This document shows, piece by piece, positions 44,803-53,552 of a stretch of DNA of 64,000 nucleotides (within the stretch, counting starts at the first letter, position 1; each line of letters begins with the position of its first letter). Made by a program: the position numbers and the translations under genes. The notes under the pieces are model-generated. The model ran no database searches. It saw only the letters and a program-made list of their open reading frames with translations, and was not told the origin of the DNA. Source of the DNA: an uncultured Pirellulaceae bacterium (GTDB lineage: Bacteria; Planctomycetota; Planctomycetia; Pirellulales; Pirellulaceae); contig CALKGE010000006.1 in NCBI GenBank assembly GCA_938084685.1, positions 124,001 through 188,000 of the forward strand, written 5' to 3'.

Positions 44803-47610
44803 ATGAAGACCGACGAAATCCGAGAAAAGTATCTTAGTTTCTACGAAACCAAAGGACATACCCGCTGTGCGAGTGACGTATTGGTACCTACCTGGGACCC
44901 CTCCGTTCTCTTTACCCCGGCTGGTATGAATCCGTTTAAAGATCACTTTCTGGGCAAAGTAAAACTCGATTTCACTCGAGCTACCAGTAGCCAAAAATGC
45001 CTGCGAACTGGTGACATCGAGAATGTGGGAAGAACCTCGTACCACCACACGTTCTTCGAAATGCTCGGGAACTTCAGCTTTGGTGACTATTTCAAGCGAG
45101 AGGCAATCACCTGGGCCTGGGAATTCCTCACCGACCCCAAATGGCTGGGGCTTGACGCTGAACGACTAAATGTCACCGTCTATCTGGATGACGATGAAGC
45201 GGCCAATATCTGGCATGACGAAATTGGACTTCCCACTAATCGAATCACGCGAATGGGCGAAGATGATAACTTTTGGCCTGCCGGAGCGCCTTCTGGAGGA
45301 CCAGACGGTGTCTGTGGTCCCTGTTCGGAGATCTTCTACCTGGATCCTAAAGGAGAAGAAGTCGAAATATGGAACCTCGTGTTTACCCAATTCAATCGAC
45401 TGGGTGATCCACCGGATAATCTATCTCCATTGCCCAGTAAAAACATCGATACCGGCATGGGTTTGGAACGTATTGCATCAGTCATGCAGGGACAGGACAC
45501 GAATTACCACATCGACATTCTCCGCCCAATTGTAGAAGCCGCCGGAGAAATTGTCGGCGTGAACTACGACCCTGCCGATGAAAATGGACGGCGACTGCGA
45601 CGAATCTGTGACCATGTTCGCGCCTGTACATTTGCGGTCCATGAAAATGTTTATCCTGGTCCCAACAAGGAAAAGTATGTCATTCGTCGTTTGCTACGAC
45701 GAGCTGTTCTCGATGGACATCAGATGGGAATGCGCGAACCCTTTCTTTACCAGCTGGTCTCTGCCGTAACTGACCAGATGAAAGCGGCCTACCCAGACAT
45801 CTGCGAAACATCAGACCGTGTCCAGAGTGTTATCAAGCAGGAAGAAAACGCATTCCTCGCCACGCTTGACGACGGTCTGGCACGAATTGATACAGCCTTT
45901 GAAGACCTGAAGTCATCCGGTCAGCAGCAAGTTTCCGGAGCGACAGCCGCAGATCTGTATCAAACTTACGGAGTCCCTCCCGAACTCGTGGAATCAATGG
46001 CCAGTGACCTCGATCTTGGATTTGATTGGGAGGGCTTCAAACATGCCATGGAACAGCACGGGCTGGAATCCGGGAAGACTCAATTCGAACTATTTAAAAC
46101 AGGCCCGGTAGAAGGGCTCAAAGAAACACTTAAAGAGACTGAATTTCGAGGTTACGACGAAACAGAAACAACTGCGGAAATCAAAGGAATCGTGATCCGT
46201 GTTGACGAAGGTGAAGACCAACAAACAGAATCTCAGGATGCCGGAGACGCGAAACTGATTCTGGTTACCGAGGCGACTGCCTTTTACGGGGAATCCGGAG
46301 GACAAGTCGGCGACTCAGGCACCATTGAAACCCCGAACGCCTCCTTTGTCGTCGAAGACACTCAGAAAGACGGTGACCTCTTTCTGCATTACGGATATCT
46401 GGCTTCCGGTACACTTACCCAGGGCGAAAACGTTCAGACTAAAATCGATAACACTCGTCGCGATGGTATATGTCGTGCCCACTCTGCGACCCATATGCTC
46501 CACCATGCTTTACAAAACAGACTCGGCTCCCATGCCCAGCAACAAGGATCCAAAGTTGACGAAGATTGGCTCCGATTCGACTTTACCAACATGGAACCGG
46601 TTTCGGAGGAGCAACTTCTGAACATCGAAACAGAGGTTCAGCAACTGATTCAATCCGCGGAAGATATTCGCTGGGAAACGCTTCCATTGGCCGAGGCCCG
46701 AGCCCAGGGAGCAATGATGCTCTTCGGTGAAAAATATCCGGATCCGGTTCGCATGGTCTCCATGGGCGAATTCTCCAAGGAACTTTGCGGTGGAACCCAT
46801 TTAACAGCAACCGATCAGGTGGGAGATTTCCAGATTACTTCAGAGGAGGGTGTAGCCGCCGGTACGCGACGTATTATCGCACTTACCGGAAACAAAGCCG
46901 CAGACTATATACGTGACACCGAAAACCTGTTCGCGCAGGCCGCAGAAAAACTCTCTGCCCAAGGCGGACTTTTGACAGTAGCCGTCGAAGCGCTTACCGG
47001 ACGAATCCGGGAAATCAAGAAACACCTCTCCAGTGGAAATACCGATGCAGCCATCGAAACTGAAACCACGGATAACAATCAGGAATCTCTGTCCTATGTA
47101 GAAAAGAGAAATCAGGTTCGATCTGCCGCCAGGCTGCTGAACGTTGCCAGCGGAGATTTGCTTGAACGAGTGGATGCCTTACTGGCTGAACAGGATAAAT
47201 TGCTTGAACAGTTGGAACAGCTGAAGTCAGCAGGTGACGTCTCCGCCGATGCACTCATCGAGAATGCGTTACAGATTCAGGATGCGACTATCGTGGTAGC
47301 AGAAGCACAAGGTGCTAACCCTGGATTAATGAGGCAGCTCATTGACCAGATACGCAATAAGGTCGAACCTTCTGCTGTCCTGTTACTTGCCGCTCAGGGT
47401 GAAGATAAAGTCGTACTGGTAGCAGGGATCAGCCGGGAACTTGTCGCTCAAGGAGCTAATGCCGGGAACTGGGTACGAGAAGTCGCTCCCATCGTAGGAG
47501 GTGGCGGAGGAGGAAAACCTGATATGGCTCAGGCAGGTGGTAAGGACGCCAGTCAAATCCCGAACGCCATTGAAAAGGCCAAAGCGGTCATCGGTGAAAT
47601 GCTTTCCTGA
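44803..47610 (+). CDS. alaS: Alanyl-tRNA synthetase
   Basis: A class II synthetase that charges tRNA-Ala and hydrolyses mischarged Ser/Gly. The 935-residue product has the N-terminal catalytic domain (KYLSFYETKGHTRCASDVLVP, FTPAGMNPFKDHFLG, ATSSQKCLRTGDIENVG, HTFFEMLGNFSFGDYFKREAI). The editing domain carries RAHSATHMLHHAL and the metal-binding CGGTHL, and the C-Ala domain ends in GGGGGGKPDMAQAGGKD. A strong hairpin and T-tract follows, shared with the convergent tpx gene. Confidence 0.96.
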   Translation: MKTDEIREKYLSFYETKGHTRCASDVLVPTWDPSVLFTPAGMNPFKDHFLGKVKLDFTRATSSQKCLRTGDIENVGRTSYHHTFFEMLGNFSFGDYFKREAITWAWEFLTDPKWLGLDAERLNVTVYLDDDEAANIWHDEIGLPTNRITRMGEDDNFWPAGAPSGGPDGVCGPCSEIFYLDPKGEEVEIWNLVFTQFNRLGDPPDNLSPLPSKNIDTGMGLERIASVMQGQDTNYHIDILRPIVEAAGEIVGVNYDPADENGRRLRRICDHVRACTFAVHENVYPGPNKEKYVIRRLLRRAVLDGHQMGMREPFLYQLVSAVTDQMKAAYPDICETSDRVQSVIKQEENAFLATLDDGLARIDTAFEDLKSSGQQQVSGATAADLYQTYGVPPELVESMASDLDLGFDWEGFKHAMEQHGLESGKTQFELFKTGPVEGLKETLKETEFRGYDETETTAEIKGIVIRVDEGEDQQTESQDAGDAKLILVTEATAFYGESGGQVGDSGTIETPNASFVVEDTQKDGDLFLHYGYLASGTLTQGENVQTKIDNTRRDGICRAHSATHMLHHALQNRLGSHAQQQGSKVDEDWLRFDFTNMEPVSEEQLLNIETEVQQLIQSAEDIRWETLPLAEARAQGAMMLFGEKYPDPVRMVSMGEFSKELCGGTHLTATDQVGDFQITSEEGVAAGTRRIIALTGNKAADYIRDTENLFAQAAEKLSAQGGLLTVAVEALTGRIREIKKHLSSGNTDAAIETETTDNNQESLSYVEKRNQVRSAARLLNVASGDLLERVDALLAEQDKLLEQLEQLKSAGDVSADALIENALQIQDATIVVAEAQGANPGLMRQLIDQIRNKVEPSAVLLLAAQGEDKVVLVAGISRELVAQGANAGNWVREVAPIVGGGGGGKPDMAQAGGKDASQIPNAIEKAKAVIGEMLS

Positions 47611-47634
47611 CTACGTCGGGATCACCCATAAAAT

Positions 47635-47679
47635 AAAAACCCCCGTATGGTGCCTGGCAGGGTCCATACGGGGGTTTTT
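47635..47679. terminator. Bidirectional rho-independent terminator between alaS and tpx
   Basis: An 11-bp perfect stem (47640-47650 with 47664-47674) is flanked by AAAAA on the left and TTTTT on the right, so it can terminate both the plus-strand alaS transcript and the minus-strand tpx transcript. The loop is 13 bases. Confidence 0.9.
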
Positions 47680-47713
47680 GATGAGTCACAAACGAATCGA
47701 ACGCGCGTTTGGC

Positions 47714-48232
47714 TTACAAGAGTCCTTGCAGGACTTCCAAAGCAGCATCGTAATTGGGCTCCTCCGTTGCTTCAGCAACCACTTCGGCATACTGAACAAC
47801 GCCTTCGGCATCCAGGACGAAAGCACCACGTGCCAGTAGTTTCAATTCTTCAATCAGCATTCCCCAGTTGTTACCAAAAGAGCGATCCTGATAATCGCTG
47901 ACGACATGCAGATTTTCTACGCCTTCAGCTCCGCACCAGCGATTTTGAGCAAACGGCAGGTCGAGTGAAATCGTAACCGCATTCACGGTGTCCCCAAGGG
48001 AGGCGACTTGTTCGTTGAATGTCTTGGTTTGCGTCTGGCATACCCCAGTATCGATGGAAGGGATAACGCTGATCAGAGTTGGTTTTCCTTGCAGGCACTC
48101 GTTGCTGAGTGTCTGAAAACCATCCTTAAAATAATGAGCTGTAAAAGCAGGAGCAGCCTGACCGATCGAAACAGCTTCCCCAGCCAGTGTCATCGGGTTT
48201 CCTTTGAACGTAATAGCACCACTTCGTGACAT
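47714..48232 (-). CDS. tpx: Thiol peroxidase
   Basis: An atypical 2-Cys peroxiredoxin that reduces peroxides with thioredoxin. The 172-residue product has the Tpx signature IPSIDTGVCQTQTKTFN with peroxidatic C65, and the resolving C100 in LPFAQNRWCGAEGV. The TLAG and VSIGQAAPAF segments at the N terminus are also family-typical. It converges with alaS across a shared terminator. The gene stands as a single unit; recA lies further upstream on the same strand. Confidence 0.96.
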   Translation of the reverse strand: MSRSGAITFKGNPMTLAGEAVSIGQAAPAFTAHYFKDGFQTLSNECLQGKPTLISVIPSIDTGVCQTQTKTFNEQVASLGDTVNAVTISLDLPFAQNRWCGAEGVENLHVVSDYQDRSFGNNWGMLIEELKLLARGAFVLDAEGVVQYAEVVAEATEEPNYDAALEVLQGLL

Positions 48233-48544
48233 AGTGATTATTCCTTGAATGTGAAATCGCGTAACAGGTCTCTTGATTGCTACGTAGTATACGTCTGATC
48301 ATCGAGATCCGCTACAAGGGGGTATGGAAGATTAGAGGGGTATGGAAGCTTAGAACAATCGAAAACAGGCCCTCTCAAGGAACAAGTGACACCCTTGAGG
48401 TTAGAGGGTCCGGCGTCGTCTGCGAGCAACAAAGCAACCGCTGACCACGCCGGACCTTCCACTCTCAAGGGAAAATCCCCGTTCTAGTTTAGGCGGCCTA
48501 GTTTAGCTGGCCTAGTTTAGGCGGCCTAGTTTAGCTGGCCTCGA
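48233..48544. other. 312-bp structured spacer between recA and tpx
   Basis: No credible protein gene. The stretch contains a 9-10 bp inverted repeat (GTCCGGCGT near 48409-48418 and ACGCCGGAC near 48448-48457), a second inverted pair around CCCTCTCAAGG and CCTTGAG...AGAGGG (about 48371-48408), a direct repeat of GGGTATGGAAG (near 48319 and 48338) and the 14-bp tandem repeat at 48484-48539. It may be the 3' end of the recA message, a small RNA, or a copy of a dispersed element. Confidence 0.5.
48484..48539. repeat. 14-bp tandem repeat, four copies (two 28-bp units)
   Basis: The unit CTAGTTTAGgcGGC alternates with CTAGTTTAGctGGC: copies at 48484-48497, 48498-48511, 48512-48525 and 48526-48539. 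The higher-order period is therefore 28 bp. The array ends about five bases from the recA stop codon, so it lies in the recA 3' untranslated region. Confidence 0.9.
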
Positions 48545-49702
48545 TCAGCTGTTCTCGTGCTGCTCTTCTTCCGACGACTCGACCGGTTCAGTGACTTCCT
48601 CGTCCAGCCCCATACCGCCGGCTGCCAGAATAAGTGGTCGCAGTTCGTCAGCCACATCCTTATTTTCGGTGAGAAATGCTCGGGCTTTCTCCTTGCCCTG
48701 TCCCAGATACACGTCACCATTTTTGAACCAGGATCCACTACGAGTTAACACTCCGTGTTTCACACCAAGATCGAGCAGGTCTCCTTCATAGCTGATGCCA
48801 TGCGTGTGCATCATGTCAAATTCGGCCACTCGAAATGGGGGAGCCACTTTGTTCTTTACAACCTTGGCACGCACCCGCTGCCCGATCACCTGATCACCTT
48901 CTTTGAGCTGAGCGATGCGGCGGACGTCGATTCGACAGGAACTATAGAACTTTAAGGCTCTACCGCCCGGTGTCGTTTCCGGACTACCAAACATCACCCC
49001 AATCTTCTCGCGAATCTGGTTGATAAAGATCACGACGGTTTTGCTCTTGGAAATAGCTCCAGTCAGTTTACGCATCGCCTGACTCATCAGCCGAGCCTGC
49101 AGGCCGACATGACTATCTCCGATTTCGCCTTCAAGTTCTTTCCGAGGCACCAAAGCGGCAACCGAGTCGACAATGATCACGTCCACCGCGTTAGACTTCA
49201 CCAACATCTCGGTGATCTGCATCGCCTCTTCACCATTATTAGGCTGGCTAACCAGTAACGTATCAAGCTCCACACCTAACTTCTTACCCCAGCTCGGGTC
49301 AAATGCGTGCTCGGCGTCAATAATCGCTGCTATACCGTCAGCCTTTTGGGCCTGAGCGGCAATATGCAACGCAAGCGTTGTCTTACCACTCGATTCAGGA
49401 CCGTAAATCTCAATAATGCGACCGCGAGGAACTCCTTGTCCTCCCAGAGCCATATCCAGAGAAAGGCTACCGGTCGCAATCCCTTCAATCTGATGCCGCT
49501 GTTCCTTACCCAATGGCATAATCGACCCTTCACCAAACTGCTTTTCAATCTGCTGAAGTGTCGTCTTCAATTGAGCATTTCCTGCCACCAAGGCATCAGC
49601 CTTGGCTGCGGACGCCTGCTTCCCTTTTGCACTTTTCGACTTCGCTGTCGTTGTTTTCTTCTTTGCCATATTCTTTGTCGAATCCTTCTTTACAGCAACC
49701 AT
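48545..49702 (-). CDS. recA: Recombinase RecA
   Basis: The strand-exchange ATPase of homologous recombination and SOS induction. The 385-residue product has Walker [10 protein letters not shown] (101-109), Walker [15 protein letters not shown], the LexA/strand-exchange loops ([44 protein letters not shown]) and an acidic C terminus. About 35 residues rich in Lys, Ala and Thr precede the usual core start; an internal Met at residue 12 is the alternative start. The ATG at 49702 is supported by AAGGAG 7 bases upstream. I saw no LexA-like box in the upstream region. Confidence 0.97.
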   Translation of the reverse strand: MVAVKKDSTKNMAKKKTTTAKSKSAKGKQASAAKADALVAGNAQLKTTLQQIEKQFGEGSIMPLGKEQRHQIEGIATGSLSLDMALGGQGVPRGRIIEIYGPESSGKTTLALHIAAQAQKADGIAAIIDAEHAFDPSWGKKLGVELDTLLVSQPNNGEEAMQITEMLVKSNAVDVIIVDSVAALVPRKELEGEIGDSHVGLQARLMSQAMRKLTGAISKSKTVVIFINQIREKIGVMFGSPETTPGGRALKFYSSCRIDVRRIAQLKEGDQVIGQRVRAKVVKNKVAPPFRVAEFDMMHTHGISYEGDLLDLGVKHGVLTRSGSWFKNGDVYLGQGKEKARAFLTENKDVADELRPLILAAGGMGLDEEVTEPVESSEEEQHENS

Positions 49703-50403
49703 TACTGCACTCCTTTATCGATAACTAACTATTGTCTTTCAACCGCAATCAAGTTTTTTTCCGACAGCCAGGTGACAATTCAATCATGATTCTTTGAAAT
49801 GGGTTCGAGCGTCCCTCGTGTCTGCAGTATCTGCAGTTTCAGCAAATCTCCAACCTTGTTCACCATCATCCTCACCACTATTGGAGACCAAACGCCCCAA
49901 TAAGGACTTAAATGCCGATACAGTGTACAAACACTACTTAGTGAACTTATATACACTATATCGACGCTGCCTTGCAACAACAAAAGCCTTTTTATGCTTC
50001 CAGTGTCACTTTTCTCACTACTTGCTTCCAAATAAACAGGACGCTTAGTAAAAGCAGCATTGGTGTCCCCTCGTGCTAGAACGCTGAATCCGGCCTGATA
50101 GATTTCTACCAGACAACTGTCGTACCACCTGCCGAAGGTTTCTATTCAAAAGCGATAAGAGGGGGATGCTTTGAATGACCTTGCCAGGAGATACAGGTAC
50201 TATCGCGGGGAGCTGTGACACATGAGGTCACAGCGAACAGGAAAAATTAAAAAAATTGAGAATACCTGTTCTCTCTCTTTCCATGATTCGGCGTGCTATC
50301 GAGAAGACTTGCCATCACAAGTTTGCTGACGCCGGCATCTCAGATTGTGTGTTGTGCCGAGCTCCCTCTGGAAACAATGAACCAGGTGGCGCAAACATCC
50401 ACA
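49703..50403. other. 701-bp intergenic region upstream of recA
   Basis: Short open frames occur but none has a ribosome site or recognisable product. It must contain the recA promoter on the minus strand. Towards its right end an 8-bp perfect inverted repeat GCTGTGAC/GTCACAGC (50211-50218 and 50226-50233 or so) is followed by GAACAGG...CCTGTTC flanking an A/T-rich core (about 50236-50273). These inverted repeats are the only structure I can see. Confidence 0.45.
49710..49715 (-). promoter_or_regulatory. Ribosome binding site of recA
   Basis: AAGGAG on the minus strand, 7 bases before the ATG at 49702. It supports the longer RecA with the Lys/Ala-rich N-terminal extension over the internal Met start. 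Confidence 0.75.
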
Positions 50404-51882
50404 TCAATCTCGCAGATCATAACACGCAATGCCACGCTTCAGACGAATGAACATAAAACCATTGGAAATAGCAGGCGTGGTACAAACCAGAGGGCCGTTA
50501 CCAAACTCGCGCCGCAAAATCATCTCCGCTTCGAGCTGCCCTTCAGCAGTCTTTTCCAATTCATTAATTCCCAACATGTCTCTTAAAGCTGACTCCTCGG
50601 CTAGCAAGCCGTCCCGATTAATCTTTGCCTGCATCAAGGGAGTAAATCGCTGCCCGGCTTCAAAAACCAATAAGCCGTCAAAGGCATAAAAGACCTTGTT
50701 GTCTCCGGCTATCAGAGATGTATATCGGGGACGATTCAGGTCCAGTGTCGTCTGCCACCGAGTTTTTCCGCTTTCCAGTTCCACGCAAGCCAATCGTCGG
50801 TCACCCTGGACAAACACCAAACCGTTCAAGGCAACCGGCGTTGAACCGGAGTCCGCCGCTCCGTTAAACCTCCACAGTTCATCCGGCGTCGTCTCACTCA
50901 ACCGGTAACAAACCAGTCCGGACTTTCGACTCTGTCCGTAAAGCAACAATTTATCTCCCGCGATAATCGGCGTCGCATTGCCAGCACCCGATTGAACTTC
51001 CCACACCAATGTTCCCGATTTTACATCCACACAAATGGTTTTGCCGCCAGCCACATTACAAATGACACGGGACCCCGAATCCGAATTCCAGATGACAGGG
51101 CTGCAATGAACATTCCTGCTTTCTTCCACTTCGTACTGCCAAACAACCTCGCCACGATTGATGTCCAACGCAAACAGACTATCACACAAAACAAAGGCTA
51201 ACTCGCCCTCCACGGCAAAAGAGGACTGCAAATACTGATCCCGAAAATCGCCAGGAAGTTTGGTCGTCCACAACGTTTCCCCATTGGCGACATCAACTGC
51301 CCGAGCTGCCCTGCCAGCACTCAAAACGAACAACTTACCATCCACAACAGTGGGAGACCCAGACTGAGCAAACCTGGTGTAAACACTCGAGTATTCATTC
51401 ACCCATTGCAATTTCCCAGTCTTCCGATGGAGACAATAAATGTACTCGTCAAAACGGAACCCCTTCGCTCGGGCTTCCTGTTCGTTTCGCCGATTGGCTT
51501 CGTACTCGGCATACTCCGCCTCCGTCATCCCAACTCGCTTGTCCGGAGGCAGGTACGGGAATTTAACCGGAGGTAGTTTTTTCGCATCTGCGAGTGCTTT
51601 CTTTTTATGAGTGAACAGATAGACCGAGTCCCCGCTCACCACAGGACTTGACCAACCACTTGCAGCGGCAGCTGGCAGATCCTGTTCGTCAACATACCAA
51701 ACCGGTTTCAGGCCTTTGTCGGGTAACGACTCCAGCAAACCGGGGCTTGCCTGATCTACGCCAGATCGCTCTCCTCCCCGCCACTGATTCCAATCAGCCG
51801 CATCAGCCTGCCAACAGATCGCCAACCCGGAAAACAAGTAAAATAAGCCAACAACAGAGCCATGAATATATTTAAGTAACAT
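50404..51882 (-). CDS. Exported PQQ-like beta-propeller protein
   Basis: A 492-residue protein with a signal peptide ending ADA-AD. The mature start DWNQWRGGERSGVDQ is the W-x-Q-W-R-G opening typical of planctomycete PQQ-like propellers. Repeated blade motifs follow (GWSSPVVSGDSVYLF, FAQSGSPTVVDGKLFVLSAGRAARAVDVANGETLWTTKL, LFALDINRGEVVWQYEV, ICVDVKSGTLVWEVQSGAGNATPIIAGDKLLLYGQ). An unusual charged insertion (PPDKRVGMTEAEYAEYEANRRNEQEARAKG) interrupts the first blades. It is probably periplasmic. The residues needed for true PQQ binding cannot be confirmed. Function unknown. Confidence 0.85.
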   Translation of the reverse strand: MLLKYIHGSVVGLFYLFSGLAICWQADAADWNQWRGGERSGVDQASPGLLESLPDKGLKPVWYVDEQDLPAAAASGWSSPVVSGDSVYLFTHKKKALADAKKLPPVKFPYLPPDKRVGMTEAEYAEYEANRRNEQEARAKGFRFDEYIYCLHRKTGKLQWVNEYSSVYTRFAQSGSPTVVDGKLFVLSAGRAARAVDVANGETLWTTKLPGDFRDQYLQSSFAVEGELAFVLCDSLFALDINRGEVVWQYEVEESRNVHCSPVIWNSDSGSRVICNVAGGKTICVDVKSGTLVWEVQSGAGNATPIIAGDKLLLYGQSRKSGLVCYRLSETTPDELWRFNGAADSGSTPVALNGLVFVQGDRRLACVELESGKTRWQTTLDLNRPRYTSLIAGDNKVFYAFDGLLVFEAGQRFTPLMQAKINRDGLLAEESALRDMLGINELEKTAEGQLEAEMILRREFGNGPLVCTTPAISNGFMFIRLKRGIACYDLRD

Positions 51883-51923
51883 TCGTATGATTCCTACAGG
51901 TAGTGAGAACGCCAGTCTATGAA

Positions 51924-51929
51924 TATAAT
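51924..51929 (+). promoter_or_regulatory. Perfect TATAAT -10 box upstream of the PfkB gene
   Basis: TATAAT lies 47 bases before the ATG at 51977, in the divergent gap with the PQQ-propeller gene. No good -35 box is found at the expected distance. Confidence 0.4.
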
Positions 51930-51976
51930 GCGACGATTAGTTAATTCTAACTTTATTATGAATTGAAGGGACAGTC

Positions 51977-52882
51977 ATGTCACTGCTTGTTGTTGGTTCC
52001 ATCGCTTTTGACAGTGTGGAAACCCCTACAGACAGACGGGAAAATGTGATCGGCGGCTCTGCCACTTATTTTTCCTATGCCGCCAGCTACTTCACTCCGG
52101 TCAATCTTGTCGGAGTTGTCGGTGAAGACTGGCCGGACGAGCACACTTCTCTGCTTCAATCACGCAACATCAATACAGAAGGACTGGAAGTCAAAGCGGG
52201 AGAAAAAACTTTTTCCTGGAAAGGGAAATACCTCCCCAATATGAATGACCGGGAGACTCTGGAAGTCAACCTGAATGTCTTTGAATCCTTCAGCCCTGTC
52301 CTGCCTGAAAACTATAAAGAAACGCCATTTGTATTTCTGGCCAATGGCGCCCCGACGGTACAAATGCAGGTTCTCGAACAGGCAAACAATCCAAAACTTG
52401 TCGTTGCCGACACCATGGATCTCTGGATCAGCATACAAAGAAAAGAACTACTGGCACTCATCGAACGTATCGACGGCCTGGTGCTGAATGACAGTGAAGC
52501 CAAACTGCTGACTGGTGAAGAAAACCTGGTCAAAGCAGGTCGAGCGGTCCTTGATATGGGCGCAAAATTCTGTGTGCTTAAAAAAGGCGAGCATGGAGCC
52601 ATGTACTTTGGCGAAGAAGGCTGGTACGTCTTACCAGCCTTCCCTACCCAGAACGTACTCGACCCTACCGGAGCTGGTGATAGTTTTGCCGGCGGCATGA
52701 TGGGCTACCTTGCCAGTGTGAACGCAACGGATCCAGCCAGTATCAAACGTGCCCTGGTCTACGGTACTCTCGTCGCCAGCTACAACGTAGAAGACTTCAG
52801 TCTGGAACGTATGAAACAGATCGAACGGGACGCTCTGGAACAACGCTTTGCTCAATACCAGAGCATGCTTGCCATCTCGTAA
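51977..52882 (+). CDS. PfkB family carbohydrate/nucleoside kinase
   Basis: A 301-residue ribokinase-fold kinase. The N-terminal IGGSATYFSYAASYF and LVGVVGEDWPDE segments fit the substrate-binding half. The C-terminal signature DPTGAGDSFAGGMMGYLAS contains the catalytic Asp (GAGD) and anion hole. LVLNDSEAKLLTGEENL is the usual PfkB motif around the phosphate-binding N-x-x-E. The substrate cannot be assigned; ribose, adenosine and other nucleosides are all possible. thpR follows 38 bp downstream. Confidence 0.88.
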   Translation: MSLLVVGSIAFDSVETPTDRRENVIGGSATYFSYAASYFTPVNLVGVVGEDWPDEHTSLLQSRNINTEGLEVKAGEKTFSWKGKYLPNMNDRETLEVNLNVFESFSPVLPENYKETPFVFLANGAPTVQMQVLEQANNPKLVVADTMDLWISIQRKELLALIERIDGLVLNDSEAKLLTGEENLVKAGRAVLDMGAKFCVLKKGEHGAMYFGEEGWYVLPAFPTQNVLDPTGAGDSFAGGMMGYLASVNATDPASIKRALVYGTLVASYNVEDFSLERMKQIERDALEQRFAQYQSMLAIS

Positions 52883-52920
52883 CACACTTCTTCCCTGTTT
52901 TGCCCTTAAGGTATCAGGCC

Positions 52921-53487
52921 GTGAAACCTCTACGTACCTTTATCGCCGTAAACGTCTCTCAGGACACCTGCCGGGTTGCAGGCCGAATGCTTAAACAACT
53001 GGGAGCGATCGATCATGGTGTTAAGACCGTGCAAAACAAAAACTTGCACATCACACTAAAGTTTCTTGGTGAGGTCTTCGTAGAGGATACGCCCGCAATT
53101 TGTTCTGCGGTTGAACGAGCGTGTGAGTCAATTTCAGATTTTGAAATCATCTGCGGAGGACTCGGAGCATTTCCCGATCAGGAGCGACCTCGTACGCTAT
53201 GGATGGGAGTTGAGCAGGGAGTTGAACAAATCCGGGCTTTGCAAGCAAATGTGGATCAGGAAACCCAACAACTTGGCTATTCGGGTGAAAACCGCCTTTA
53301 CGTCCCTCACCTCACTTTGGCTCGGATTCGCAACTTCCAGGGTGAAATGGAAAAACTGCAGGAACTCTTTGACCTTTACAATCCCGGGCCACTTACCTCG
53401 ACCCATGTCACCGAAGTCATCACGTATGCCAGCTTCTTTCAACGGGGAATACCCGACTATGAAGTCCTTGGCCGCTGTAAACTTTGA
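52921..53487 (+). CDS. thpR: RNA 2',3'-cyclic phosphodiesterase (2'-5' RNA ligase family)
   Basis: A 2H phosphoesterase that opens 2',3'-cyclic phosphate RNA ends. The GTG at 52921 gives 188 residues starting MKPLRTFIAVNVSQ; a TTG at 52900 is the alternative. The two histidine motifs are HITLKFLGEV and HLTLARI, about 105 residues apart, as in ThpR/LigT proteins. TLWMGVEQG lies between them. It is downstream of the PfkB kinase and convergent with the Glu-rich membrane protein gene. Confidence 0.92.
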   Translation: MKPLRTFIAVNVSQDTCRVAGRMLKQLGAIDHGVKTVQNKNLHITLKFLGEVFVEDTPAICSAVERACESISDFEIICGGLGAFPDQERPRTLWMGVEQGVEQIRALQANVDQETQQLGYSGENRLYVPHLTLARIRNFQGEMEKLQELFDLYNPGPLTSTHVTEVITYASFFQRGIPDYEVLGRCKL

Positions 53488-53552
53488 TACAGACCGACTC
53501 GCTGCACACTCGGCCTGAGGCAATTTTCCAACCGTAGTACAGCCGCTTTTGC

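Noticed and set aside
48280..48468. 62-residue minus-strand frame in the recA-tpx spacer
   Set aside because: No ribosome site; the sequence is largely inverted repeats, which explains the open frame better than coding does.
49780..50031. 83-residue minus-strand frame upstream of recA
   Set aside because: No ribosome site, no family match and composition unlike neighbouring genes.
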